Shown: piece by piece, positions 47,075 through 58,410 of the stretch
Layout of the letters: the number at the start of each line of letters is the position of its first letter
Position numbering within the stretch: position 1 is the first letter of the stretch
DNA from: Polytrichum commune
Lineage: Eukaryota > Streptophyta > Polytrichopsida > Polytrichales > Polytrichaceae
NCBI GenBank assembly: GCA_950295325.1
Contig: OX485804.1
Coordinates: forward strand, 33,296,001-33,360,000
Reading direction: 5' to 3'
DNA length: 64,000 bases
Translations under genes and position numbers: made by a program
Notes under the pieces: model-generated
Told to the model about the DNA's origin: nothing
What the model saw: the letters and a program-made list of their open reading frames with translations, nothing else
Databases searched by the model: none

Positions 47075-49982
47075 TCAAAGAAATCCCCATTAAAGTGGAA
47101 TGAACTAAAATTTCTTGAATCGGAGGGACACTATATTGATGAGTAGTGTTTGATCAAATTACCTACCTTGATAAAGAGCTTGTTAAGCTAGTGTCAAAAA
47201 CTCCACAAATGAAACATTTGACCCTATACATGTTTAATCAATACACACATATAGGATTCTAAAATGATGACAGCTGGGACATCATGATTGTAACATCTGT
47301 ATGCTTATATTTTTTACTTTACCACCCTTGAAACATTCCCGAACATAGACTTAATTTGGAGATACTTATGACCCAAAACATCACAAAGTATTTAGGGGTC
47401 AATGACCCATCACAAGTTGTGCATGTGCGCATGTGTTTTTGCTTCCTTGTTATTTATAGTGTGCCACCTGAGTAATGCTTGACCAAAGCATTTATTGGGC
47501 TGTGAAACAAATTGTGATCTTTCGGCCAGTAAACATGAAAGCTATTTCCACAATAAACACAATATAGGCCGTGCATGACACTATGGCCTTTGACCAAAAC
47601 ATTGTAATTTTTGTTTTGTAGTCTTTGGCATCCATCAATTATCATCCGCATAGAGCAACTTGAGCAACAATTGACAAATTAACCATTAGCTTCCAACATG
47701 GTATTTGTGAAAACATCACATGGCATCCAAAAATGTCACAATGTCATCTTTTCAAATGCAAGGAAGGCCAACTTGTATCGGTCTTTGGAGGCAACTTTTG
47801 TCAACTACATCTAGATGTATTTACAAAAATGCTAGTAGCACGTGTGAGTGACAACGAGGGAAGAAACCATTTATTGGGGGGATTATCATGAATGTTATGT
47901 ACTTCATTGTTACTTCAAAACCTCTTGATAGCAATCAAAACATAACATTCATGATAAAGAAAGACTTCTTCTCTACTCTATGAACTTGTACCATAGTTGC
48001 CCATACAAATTTAGCCTCAAAATGCGAATTCTTTCGAAGTTGAAGTGGACTCTACAAGACTGAAAATTGAGTAGGCCTTGGAAAAAAACGTCACATGTGA
48101 ATGTGATATTTTCACAAACACTATGTTTTCTCATAACAAGTCGTGGAGCATTGAAGTCAATACCCAAGGCAATCTATAACTTGTTACGAGCCCCAACTTG
48201 TTATGACTCCAACACGACTATCATGATTTAGGTGTGTATGTGAGATCCACATCCAATGTCAACCCCAAACCATACAAACCTCTCATCACGTTGCGAATGT
48301 TTAATAGGCGGTCAACATCATGAAGCCTACGAGAAGTTTCTTTAAACCTTGAAAGAACGTGAGTGAAGGTTGTCTATTTCTTGCTAACTAACATGATGGC
48401 TTTGAGCATGTAATCAAATCAATGAACTATTTATTTAATATTAAAACATACATGCAAATGGAGGCTATGATTGTACATGATACAATTTACTAGTGAGATT
48501 ACATCTTGCTTATTTTATTTTATTTTTCTTGTTTTTGCATTGGTTTGCCATGCTAAGGAACTTCGACATGTATCATTCCACGACCATCCATATGATGTTA
48601 AGGACATATACATATGATAATTGGTGTTAGCTAAAAATTTATAAACAAATGAAAGTTTGCCTTGCTCACTTCAACTCCATGGAGTTGCATTTTGGTGAGT
48701 GGAGACGATTGACATTGTTGGGTATGCCTTTTGCAAAACCAAAAATACAATAAATCTTTAAAAATATTAGTCTGTAGATGCGGTGTTGAATGAAAATTGT
48801 CTTTATCTTATTGTTGACTCCATGTTGTTTCCCCCAACCTCCAATTTATTTATGTAATTAATGTACTAGAAAACACAATAGATAACTAGGACAACATGTT
48901 AGATATTGGTATAGTTTGGTGCCTTTTCGAATGACATGATGCTAGAATTGAATGCCCTAAAATTGAACTCTCCGTGAAGATGCGACAATTATCGACCTTG
49001 TAGGGTAAGTATGATATTTGCAAAACAAGACATCCTTACAAAACTTGTGTGGTTGAACCACAATTGCTTCATCATGAGTGGACATTGATATCTATCTATC
49101 TATATTGTGTTGAATGCTCTATGTTTTTTCATTTCTTATTGCTTGAGCTATGTACGTATGTTATTTTCCCAAACTACAACTTTTAGGTGTATATTTAGTA
49201 CACTTGAAAAGAATGAATAAAGAGTTTCTGGTGGCATGGTTGATGCACAACTTACATATATAGGGTGGTGCACTTGGGAATGGAATGATACTCACAAATA
49301 AGGTAGAGGGTGATTAAACCAACACTCTGACCTATTGCACATACATATGGTTATGTGGTTGATATAAAAAATAGAGATTTATATTAGCCCTTGGGCTAAA
49401 CATAAGCCTCAATTGAAAATTTGATGAACATTCAATGTCAAAACCACTAGCTTCCTTAAACCGATCTCCGGGGCCTGTGTATGATGACCTTGCATATGAT
49501 GAGGACCTCCCACTTTCACTACCTAGAATCAACAAAAGATTGTCTAGAACCAACACAACATAGTTGGGTACAAACCCAAGCTAATCAAAGTCCAACATGG
49601 TCAACCCCATGATTCCACATGATTTGGTCGTAACACCATCCCGGGTACCGACCCCCTTGCTACCAGAATCGACCCCCTTGGCTTTGTGGGCTTGAATTGT
49701 CCCCCCCCCCCTTGTATATAGAATGGCTAGAATAGGCATTCACAAGCCACCTTGAACCGGCCCGAGATAGAGTGAAGCCCATTCCTACCCTATATGGAGG
49801 TAGTGGAGGTAGTGGAGGTTGATGTGCGGTGGCGCCACTAATGGCATCTTAACCCGTCACTCTATGGACTCGGGCACTTGTTTTCCATGGGGAATGGTTG
49901 AAGGTAGTAGAGTGTTGGTGATTGGGAGGCGTTTATAAGTGTTGTTTTTGGGTGGGGTGTTGGTTTTAGCACGCTCTACCTT
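45756..49982. other. intergenic, nothing recognised
   Basis: AT-rich with (TA)n runs near 47043-47075 and a poly-C near 46930. A frame at 49332-49556 and others are not protein-like. Confidence 0.4.
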
Positions 49983-50527
49983 AGGGGTTGTTTACACCAT
50001 GGACCATGAAGTCGTTCCAAGGCCCTAGGAAATTTGTGATTGCATGTGAACTCGTCCCAAGACCACTTCGGTTTACACCAAGGAAAAAATGTTAGAGTGA
50101 CCATGGAGTTCGAGGTCCCAAAAGAGAGATTTTAAGGCTTACGCTATTCATTGACATGGTCTAATAGGTTTTGTTGTGGGAAAGGCAAAAGAGGTGCTTT
50201 GGTATAAAAAGGCAAGGGCCCATGGCAGAGCAATGTTGTTATAATAGAATTCAATGAAAATTATTTTTATGAGAGAGAAGATGTAAACAACTTTATCAAG
50301 AGAATGATCAAACTTGACTTTTTTTTTTCACAATTGCCCTTTTTGGGCAAATATTGATTAGCACATTCACTTTTTGGTGCATGGTCATTCCTCTTTGGTC
50401 CGCATTGGGTTTACACCTGGTGAGGAGCCCAAAGACTTTGTAAATTGTTTTGTTCTAAAAAATCGGACCAAGGAAAAAGGCCATCTTCCATGGTCCGACT
50501 TAATGGTCCATGGTGTAAACTGGGCCG
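49983..50527. mobile_element. foldback element D
   Basis: The ends are inverted copies of TTTACACCATGGACCAT(G/T)AAGTCG, at 49991 and about 50492-50520. About 545 bp, non-coding, with a TATAAAAAGG near 50205. Possibly a hAT-type MITE; the target duplication is not clear. Confidence 0.6.
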
Positions 50528-51831
50528 TAGGCTTTGTTAGCCCACATGAGCCCCACTACAGTCCTGCAGGCTCCTATTGAAGGGAACATAAATTAGGCAC
50601 TAAATTATGGAAAATATCCTCCCTCTATGACACCCTAGTTTGGTCCACCTCCAAAGTACCGTGCGTCAGCGGCTACAGGGCTTCGCCTATTCCTAGGTCA
50701 ACGATGACGCGCGTCACCGCTCGTTAGCGGCAACGTCCTGTCGTGGGAGGGGGGCCTTTTCTAAGTTGAGGGGAGGTTGCGACGCTGAAGCAGACGGCGT
50801 CAAGAGTCCCCTACCGGCTACTGGCGTCACCTCTCCCCTCCAGTCTTCGGTGTTAGCGTCCCCCTTCAGCGGCGACTCCTCTCGTTTTGGAGGTCTTTCC
50901 GGGGGGGCCTGTTTGTGTCGCAGAAGCAGACGCGCGTCAGAGTGTTGTAGCGGCTACCGGCGTCGTCTTTCCGTCCGGTCTTCGGTGTTGGCGTCCCCGT
51001 GTTTGCGAAGCGAAGAGCGGTAAGGGAAGGTTTTTAGTGGCGAAAACTCACCAAACTCGTTGCAAATTGTGCGCATCTAAGTTATCTCGCACAACCAGGC
51101 CACGAGAAGCGAACAAGTGCCGCTTCGCAACGATGGTCGCTGCGTTTTAAAGAAATTTTGGTATTCTCCGGTCTTTACAGGTCTCCACAGGGAGGGTTTT
51201 GAAGAATTTTTTTGGCGCTCTTGGGAGAGTCCAGAGGCGATAGGAACCTCCGCTTCAGCAAAGTTTGGCTATGGCTGCTGTAGCAGGTGCAGATTTTCTG
51301 TTTAGTCAACAGATCGGCTTCGAATTATGGCCGTGAGCCTTGCGGTAAGTAAGCTCGCATGCCATAGAAATAATATCTTTGGAACTCCAGGAGGAATATT
51401 AGCTTGTGGAAGTCCACCTTGTCAGATTTCCTTGCACAAGCATGGCAAGTTATTATGGCGGAAGGTCGGTCACACAGCATAGAATGCTGAGATGAGATGA
51501 ACTGAGATAGAAGCTAAAATCCAAAGTTGCTGCTGAGTTCAAGTTTGGTGCTCATATAAAATTGCTGTGGTATTTATTACGATCCAGGAGCGGGCTCGAT
51601 TCCAAAGGAGCAAGACCCCAAGCCGGAGACTTCGACTTCGACTTCATTTCTCATTTTTTGCGGCCGTGGTTGCTTGCCTGCAATGTGTTTCTATAGGCTT
51701 ATCGTCGTACAAGAGGACTCGGCAATGACCAAATCCCGTTGGCTGTCTTTAAGCTGTGAGCACACTTGAGCTCAAAAGACTGAGAAAAGTGGAGCGTAAG
51801 GGAAGAGCGAGGGAGTGAGGGCAGGCAGGGT
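50528..51831. promoter_or_regulatory. CpG-rich upstream/leader region of the psq/CENP-B gene
   Basis: From about 50640 the GC and CpG content rises sharply. Two diverged units start near 50788 and 50924 (offset about 136 bp), sharing GAAGCAGACG, CGGCTAC.GGCGTC and GTCTTCGGTGTT.GCGTCCCC. Likely promoter and 5' UTR. The start site cannot be placed. Confidence 0.45.
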
Positions 51832-54800
51832 ATGGCAAAAGCCATGAGGGGATCAGTTCGAAGGATGCCACAGAGAGGTAACTGGTCCGAAGAAGCCATG
51901 AAAGAAGCCATCAAGGAAGTGAAGAAAGGGACAGCCTCTATAGGAAAGATAGGGGAGAAGTATGGGATACCGGAGTCGTCAATTCGGGACTGGTTGACGG
52001 GGAAAACCTCCTCCAAGAAGCGGGGTCCGCGTACTGTTCTTAGTAAGGAGGAGGAAGATGCCATGGTCGACTGGTGCATGGATATGCAACGTAACGGACA
52101 TGCCATTACTTTCTACATGCTCAGGCGGAGAGTAGCTGATGTTTGCCAGGGTAGGGAGACTCCGTTTAGGAATGGTGTTCCGGGGAAGAGTTGGATGGAC
52201 TGGTTCCGGAAGCGTCACCCTTCTGTCATGATTGAAGCTGCTCATTCTTTAAAAGGGAAGAAAAGAAACGAAGAGCAGAGGACAATTCTAGGTAATTCTT
52301 ATTTTCTCAATCTAAACGAAAATTATCCAAGTCATTTGAGGTAGGTCTGATGGAACTTAATTTTGACTTTAATGTTCATCACGTGAAAGGTCAAATTAGA
52401 ATAGATTGAGATGCAAATCTCAGCTCAAAGGGATGGGGTCATAATATGTCCCAGGCAGTGTCTCAATTTTTGAAAGGGAAGAAAAGGAACGAAGAGCAGT
52501 GCACAATTCTAGGTAATTCTTTTAATTGAAACGAAGCTTGTTCAAGTGCATTGAGGTGTGATGGAAACTTGACTTCTAGCTGCTGCTGTTGACCTTAATA
52601 CTTGCTCGTCAGTAAGCTTCGTCATGTGAAAGGTCGAAGTAGAATTATATTGAAATTAAACTCTCCGCTCAAAGGGATGGGGTTCACGGAATCAGAGGGT
52701 CATACCCATGCGCCAGGCAGTGTCCTAACTATCTCCTCCAGAAACCTCGTTTAGGATCATTTTAGAATCTGATAACTTGTAGGTCTAGGTCTACAGGCAA
52801 TTGGAATTTGGAAACCTTACTTCGATGTTACCTTTGTGAGAAAAAAAATCGAAGTGTCACACCGGGTTTGTCAACAAAGGATTGCACATCATTACCGTCA
52901 GTGTTGAACTGACTGAAATATTCTCTTTCTGTGCCACCAACAAAATTAGCCGAGTACCAATCTGCCGACTTTTGATGTTTGCAGCTCTTGAAATTTTCAG
53001 GAGGTCACAAGTGGAGGGCATTTGTTTGCTCTCTTCCTTACACTGGTATGGTATTAGTTGAGCGGAATTGGATATTGCATATCTATTTCCACCGTTCTAG
53101 GTTCAACCAGTTTTCATGTCTCAGTAGCACAGTCCTGTGTTGACTTTAACTTGCAGACAAATAACCCTGTACTACGTTGCCATATCCTTGTTAACCTACT
53201 TTATATGTGTGACATCTCTCAATCACATTTTCCTGGAAATAATTTGGAGCTCTCGTTTCCTCATTTCCTTCACAATGCAGCCCCTGCCAAAGACACCAGA
53301 CATCATAAGAGTGAAGGAGAGAAGTAAGGGTGCCAAGTTCTCAAGTTTGTAAGGCTTGAATATCGAATTTTGATCAGACTTTCAATAAAAGTGGCCCATG
53401 GTCTTCTCTGTATGACGGTAGGGGCAGGCTGACATAGTCTTTTCAAGACTTAGTGATTGTGTCCGATCCTTAGGGTGTGCACCTTTTAGCAGTCAAGAAC
53501 CCTTTAGTTCCCTCAACTGATGCATAGTTCCTTACCGTGGGCCAGGGCCACCAAAAGCAAGTCTGACAGAGTCAGCAGATGGCATGATTGCAAGGGGAGA
53601 AGAAGGGTCAGTAAAAAGAGATTTGTTCGGGGCTGCAGGTGGCGAACCATCTGGAATGGAGGTCCATGATCCACACAACATTGTGATGCAGGTTTGTTGT
53701 CCGTCATACTCTGCTGTTGTCGACCATCACAAACAAGTGTGAAAGTTCCTCTACACAATATTTTCTTAAACATCAAATGTATTGTCAGTGCTTCAGATGC
53801 TGGAGGAAGCAGGTGAATCTATTTCGTTGTCTAGATTCACATGCATAATGGATCAGGAAATCTGGAGATGTAGTTTGTGATATAGATTGAACGAACAGTT
53901 TGGCAACCTCCATTCTGGCGTGACATTATTCAGACTGTGTCTTGCAACCCTAAATGACATTGTGCTGGGGGCAGTAGCAGTTGTGCAGGGTTTACTTTTG
54001 CCACCAATAGTTTGTAACCTGTTTACTAAATTCCATAATGTTCTATATTCTTATCTGCAACTAATATCTGTTTATGTTGAGAAGTTGATACAGCAGGATA
54101 CCCAGATTGATAGTCAGTTGCAACCTCAGCTGACGCCCCAGCTTACCCATCCGAGGTCAATGGATGGGGTAGAGGATGGAAGCACACCTGCTTATGAACC
54201 ATGGAAAGGTAGCTTATATTCCGTCTATTCCTTTATATCTAAGAAGTGTTTATTGGTGCAATCGTAAAGTGTTCTATGAATCTAGCAGGCTGGGTGGGCT
54301 ATGCATGCAAAACTTTTTACAAGATTGAAAAACCTTTAATTTGCATATTTACTGAAGTATACAGTCCACAGTCAACGTTGACTGAGGACCAGTTTAGTCA
54401 AAGTTTCACATGATCAGGGTGAGAAGTTCTGAGAGAAAAATAAACAGAAACACACTCTCTTTTCAAGGTGATGGACCACACAAAGTTTAACTTTGATAGA
54501 ATGTACATTCTTTGTATAATCCTGAAAGATTGGGTGCTAGTTTGTGAAGAATATACAAACTAGCCAGCCACTCTGAAGAATACACGAAATGATTGATGTT
54601 CCTTGGACATGTTCTGCAGTTGAAATGACTGTTCCTTCATGTTGGCAGACACATTTTCTTTATTTTTAATGTGAAAAGCACAAGAATTTCAGAAGAGGAG
54701 GCTCATGTGATTCAGTATTATTTCTTCTTTGCATCACTGTTTCCTTTTGTTGCTGGTTATTGCTGTTTGAGATTTACTGGTTGTGTCTGGGCAGACCAAG

Positions 54801-55611
54801 AACGTCCAGGTCAAGAGGGTACTGGTCAACAGAGAAGTGAGCCTGGTGGAGGGAGCTCTGACAGTGATGGAAGTGACAGCTACCCTTCGAGTACGTCAAA
54901 TGGAGGAAGCAGGTACAGTGTCCCCCTGTTTCTGGTGAAATTGAGAGGATAGTGTTGGAAGTTTTACCATTCTGCATGGTCTCTATGATGAAAGGAAGGA
55001 AAGAAATTGTGACAATGGTTTTTATCTTCAGCATTCCATCATGTCAATTTCACCTAAAAAAAGGTAAGGATCACTTGACATCTTTGGATGCTTTGTGTCA
55101 TGGGTTGGACACCTCTTAGGTGAATGACACTATAAGCCCCTGCACTCTCAATATTGCTAGATAAAGTGTTGGGTAGTCAGTGATGCGGGTATTCTTGAGG
55201 AACCTCACAGGGAAATGCACCCTAGAGTCTAAGAGCTACAAGTATCTCGAGGGGCTGTATTTGATTTTTGATTTTTGATTTTTTGTTAAAATTCTATATA
55301 GAATTGCCAGTTGTCAATCTAACTATCACCCATATTTTTGTGGCAGAAGATGGTCTGAGTTTGTAGATGGTATGGCTGGAATAGAGCGGGCTATTAGAGA
55401 AAGTGAAGATCGGAAAGACCGCCGTCTGGAGCGCCAGCTTGAAGCAAATGAGCGGATTGCTGCTGGCTTAATTGGAGCTCTTGGTCAGGTTTCTGACTGT
55501 TTACGTGCCCTTGGCTCACGGGGTCTGGGAGGTGCAGAGCTTGGGGCAGCTGGAAATGCTCTTGGAGGCTTGGCAGGTTTAGGAGGTGGGGTAGAGGGTC
55601 ACCAGCCCTGA
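51832..55611 (+). CDS. psq/CENP-B-type DNA-binding protein, probable domesticated pogo transposase, 5 exons
   Basis: Exons 51832-52291, 53639-53691, 54094-54208, 54795-54912 and 55347-55611 have GT/AG borders and matching phases throughout, giving 336 residues. Residues about 15-60 form a psq helix-turn-helix (NWSEEAMKEAIKEVKKGTAS, then YGIPESSIRDWLTGK). About 68-140 is a CENP-B/Tc5-type domain (LSKEEEDAMVDWCMDMQRNG, SWMDWFRKRHPSV). Both are the DNA-binding half of pogo/Tigger transposases. The DDE catalytic domain is absent; instead there is a Gln/Ser/Asp-rich acidic linker and a C-terminal charged helix (RWSEFVDGMAGIERAIRE, LERQLEANERIAAGLIGAL), a likely coiled coil, then a Gly/Ala-rich end. 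Introns, an intact frame and a CpG-rich upstream region argue for a working nuclear gene, perhaps a transcription or chromatin factor. The acceptor of exon 3 could be 54084 instead. Confidence 0.75.
52246..52690 (+). repeat. tandem duplication of exon 1 end and intron start
   Basis: The end of exon 1 with its donor (GGGAAGAAAAG...ATTCTAG/GTAATTC) recurs about 221 bp downstream, ending at 52512. Adjoining intron sequence is duplicated too (GTGAAAGGTC, CTCAAAGGGATGGGGT, CCAGGCAGTGTC). The second donor is intact. Confidence 0.75.
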
Positions 55612-57734
55612 AATCGATATTATTGTTGATGTGATACTGAACACAAATAATGAAATTATGAACCCATATGTAAGGAGACATATCTTGTGGAGTTTCATGC
55701 ACACAAATTGATTCAGCTATGAAGATCCTTCCTCCCAGTTGCTTCACACATTGCAGGACATGAAGATGATGAGCAGGCAACTTTTTTGTCCACTTCAAGT
55801 GCCACTTCACTTGTAGGATGAAGTACAACCGGCTTATATGAACACTTTTTTGGGAAACTCCAGGAATTGCCTGGTTATGATGCCTTCATCAATACTTATG
55901 GCGAGTCTAAGTTGTGTTTTTTGGAACCACTGGAAGCAGCAACCTATGGAGAGTAGCATGGAGAAGGCTTCCAGAAAATCTGGCCTCTTTTTATTTCCAG
56001 TCAGAATACATCTGGTTCATTCTGACATGTAAGGGTGGTGTTTAGTTATAACTAAAGGATACTCTTTCAAGGTACTTGCCCTGGTGGTAATTCACTACAA
56101 TATGTACAGTATCAGATGCCTTCGTAAAATCAGCTAAATGAAGGTCCGACACAGGTGCAGGTATGGTACCAACAAACACGGACTAATAGGTGGTCAACTA
56201 CTAGATGGCAAAGGATAGGGTCAAACTTTTGCCAGTGCAGAGAACACACTTTTTAGTTTGAAGTTAGTCCTTGATGTATCTGCCACTCCCTTTTTTGTAT
56301 CCTCGTGACACATACATTATAAATTTCCATATTTTGGATGAAGGAAATTCATACAAATTTCTCGAGCTGACCTTTACTTGTACAGGACTGGTTTGTGTGA
56401 TTTTGTTGTTTTTCAAGCCCAGAAGGTGTTGACTCTGATTATTCTTTCCTTGTCCTTTTTCTTCTCTTGCCAAGGGCACCCTGTATTGCATCCTAAGTCG
56501 GGTCCCAGTACAATGCGATCTCTTTCCTTTTGCAATTATCTAACTTGCAGGCCTTTCAATATGGGCGAAAAATTACCAGAGTGGACTCCTGCAAAGACTT
56601 TCTAATGCTCATGGCAACAAAAGACTGATACACTGGTGAGTATATTCCTCTTTGGTCTATTCATTTCTGATAAACCCCACTGGAAAAAAAGTTGTGGCTT
56701 CACTGCATGTACTCTGACCTTGGTATGGCAATTGTTGTCACTCATCTGGACAGGCCCACGCCGATGGAACTATTTTTGAAATTTCCATGAAAATATGTAT
56801 ATCTCATGTTATGTGTTAAGATGTACTGTTATTTGTTGTTATTCATTATATGAATGACAGAGGGTGAGCTGGCCAATTCAGTCTTAATAAAGCCACTTCG
56901 GACATGTGGTGTCCCCAAGATGTGGGGTTTCACAATGAGATTGAATCATTTACTTTTCAGCTTATCATGAGATATCCAGATTCCATAAAATAATGTTCAG
57001 CTAGGCTTTGGAAGGTTGCCTCAGTTGGTTTGACATTCTAGTTCTAAGTGCGGAGTTTTGTTTTATCTGTTGACATAGTAAGCTTAATGAGTCTATCTTC
57101 TTTTGTTATCTTTGACCTTGTGGAAATAATCAAGGTTTCCAACATTCTCAAGTAAAGTGAAATACACAAAGCTACAGCACTTTCCAATAACTTTGTCAGG
57201 GTAGTACAAAAATCATATGTAATTTCTAAAGGTACAGTTGACAAAGTCTGACATAGAAGTTGATGGGTTTAACAATGTGATTAGTAAGTAGGTATGTTAC
57301 ACAAGAGCTCATCAGATTACAATAGGAATCCACCCACCCTGCACTAACCTTCATAAGTAAAACACCAACAAGCTGGAGGTTGGGGGTGCAACAAGTCAGT
57401 TGCATTGGTAAACAACTTTGGAGTTTTGTCCACTTTATGTAAAACTCTTCCTAAAGTGGACTTCACCCCTAATGTCCTATGCAACCATATGGTTGTGAGC
57501 AGTTTGCTCTGCCCCCTTTGACACTAAGTTTAGATGGTTTTTGGTTGTTTCAATTATTATCTTGTTCATGGTCAAGTTTGTTATGTTCTGCCATGTGGAT
57601 AATTTTGATTCAACATAATTAGTTATTTTTGGATTAATCCAAATATGGGAGTGTGCTATCAATTGGTTTACAATCGAACTAGTCCACGAACCAAAACTTG
57701 ACATTTGTCACCTCTACAGTTTATGTGCAATGTA
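55612..57734. other. 3' UTR and intergenic
   Basis: No further gene recognised. Small frames lack domains and splice partners. Confidence 0.4.
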
Positions 57735-58410
57735 TTTTAAACATGTTTTTTTGTTGATATCTATGTGCAAATGATTCCCACTTGATTTGAAAATTTAAAT
57801 GACAATCAAACACAACCAATCCTAAACATCTACCGTTGAAGTGTTTAGTTGGATATGGTGGGTGTGAATCCATGTGGAAGGTGTGCAGTTGTGGCACTGT
57901 TGCCTCATATTGCAAAGCTTCCCAATAAACCACAAAATAATGGTTTCAAGATTTGTGAGTTGATTTGAGTAGGTGTTTCGCCCCTCTTTGGAATGAGGGT
58001 AACATTTTTGTCATTCGGAGATGATTGATGGAGGTTTGATCAAAAAACCAACCCTACTTGAATTTCTAAATTGTTGCCCCTCAAGCCCACTCTTGACATC
58101 CCTATTATAATCTCCTACATAATAAAACTACAATGGTGAAAATTTGGACTATGAGTGGTCATCTCGGTTGGGGCGAACCAACCCGTACACTGGTTCCTTG
58201 GAGGCAAGGGTTTAGGCATCCAACAAAGAACGAGTGTCTAGGTTGGTTCGCCCAAATCTCGTCACCTCTATCTTCCAAACATCTATACGATTGGAGTTGT
58301 TACGATATCTTCAGCTATGATCATTAAAATTGAGGTTACATTTTTTGGGCAAATTTGAGGGAAATTGGGCGTGGGAAGTTAGGGGTTAAGCATGACATAG
58401 CAAGGCTGGC
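57735..58410. repeat. dispersed repeat D, copy 2
   Basis: Colinear with 32585-33160. It carries about 190 bp of extra sequence after about 58130 relative to copy 1, including the mirrored blocks GGGGCGAACCAACC and GGTTGGTTCGCCC, so a small foldback may have inserted here. Confidence 0.55.

Noticed and set aside
53281-53323. Candidate exon of the psq/CENP-B gene between AG and GTAAGG
   Set aside because: Its phase leads to a stop in the next exon, while skipping it joins all other exons in phase.
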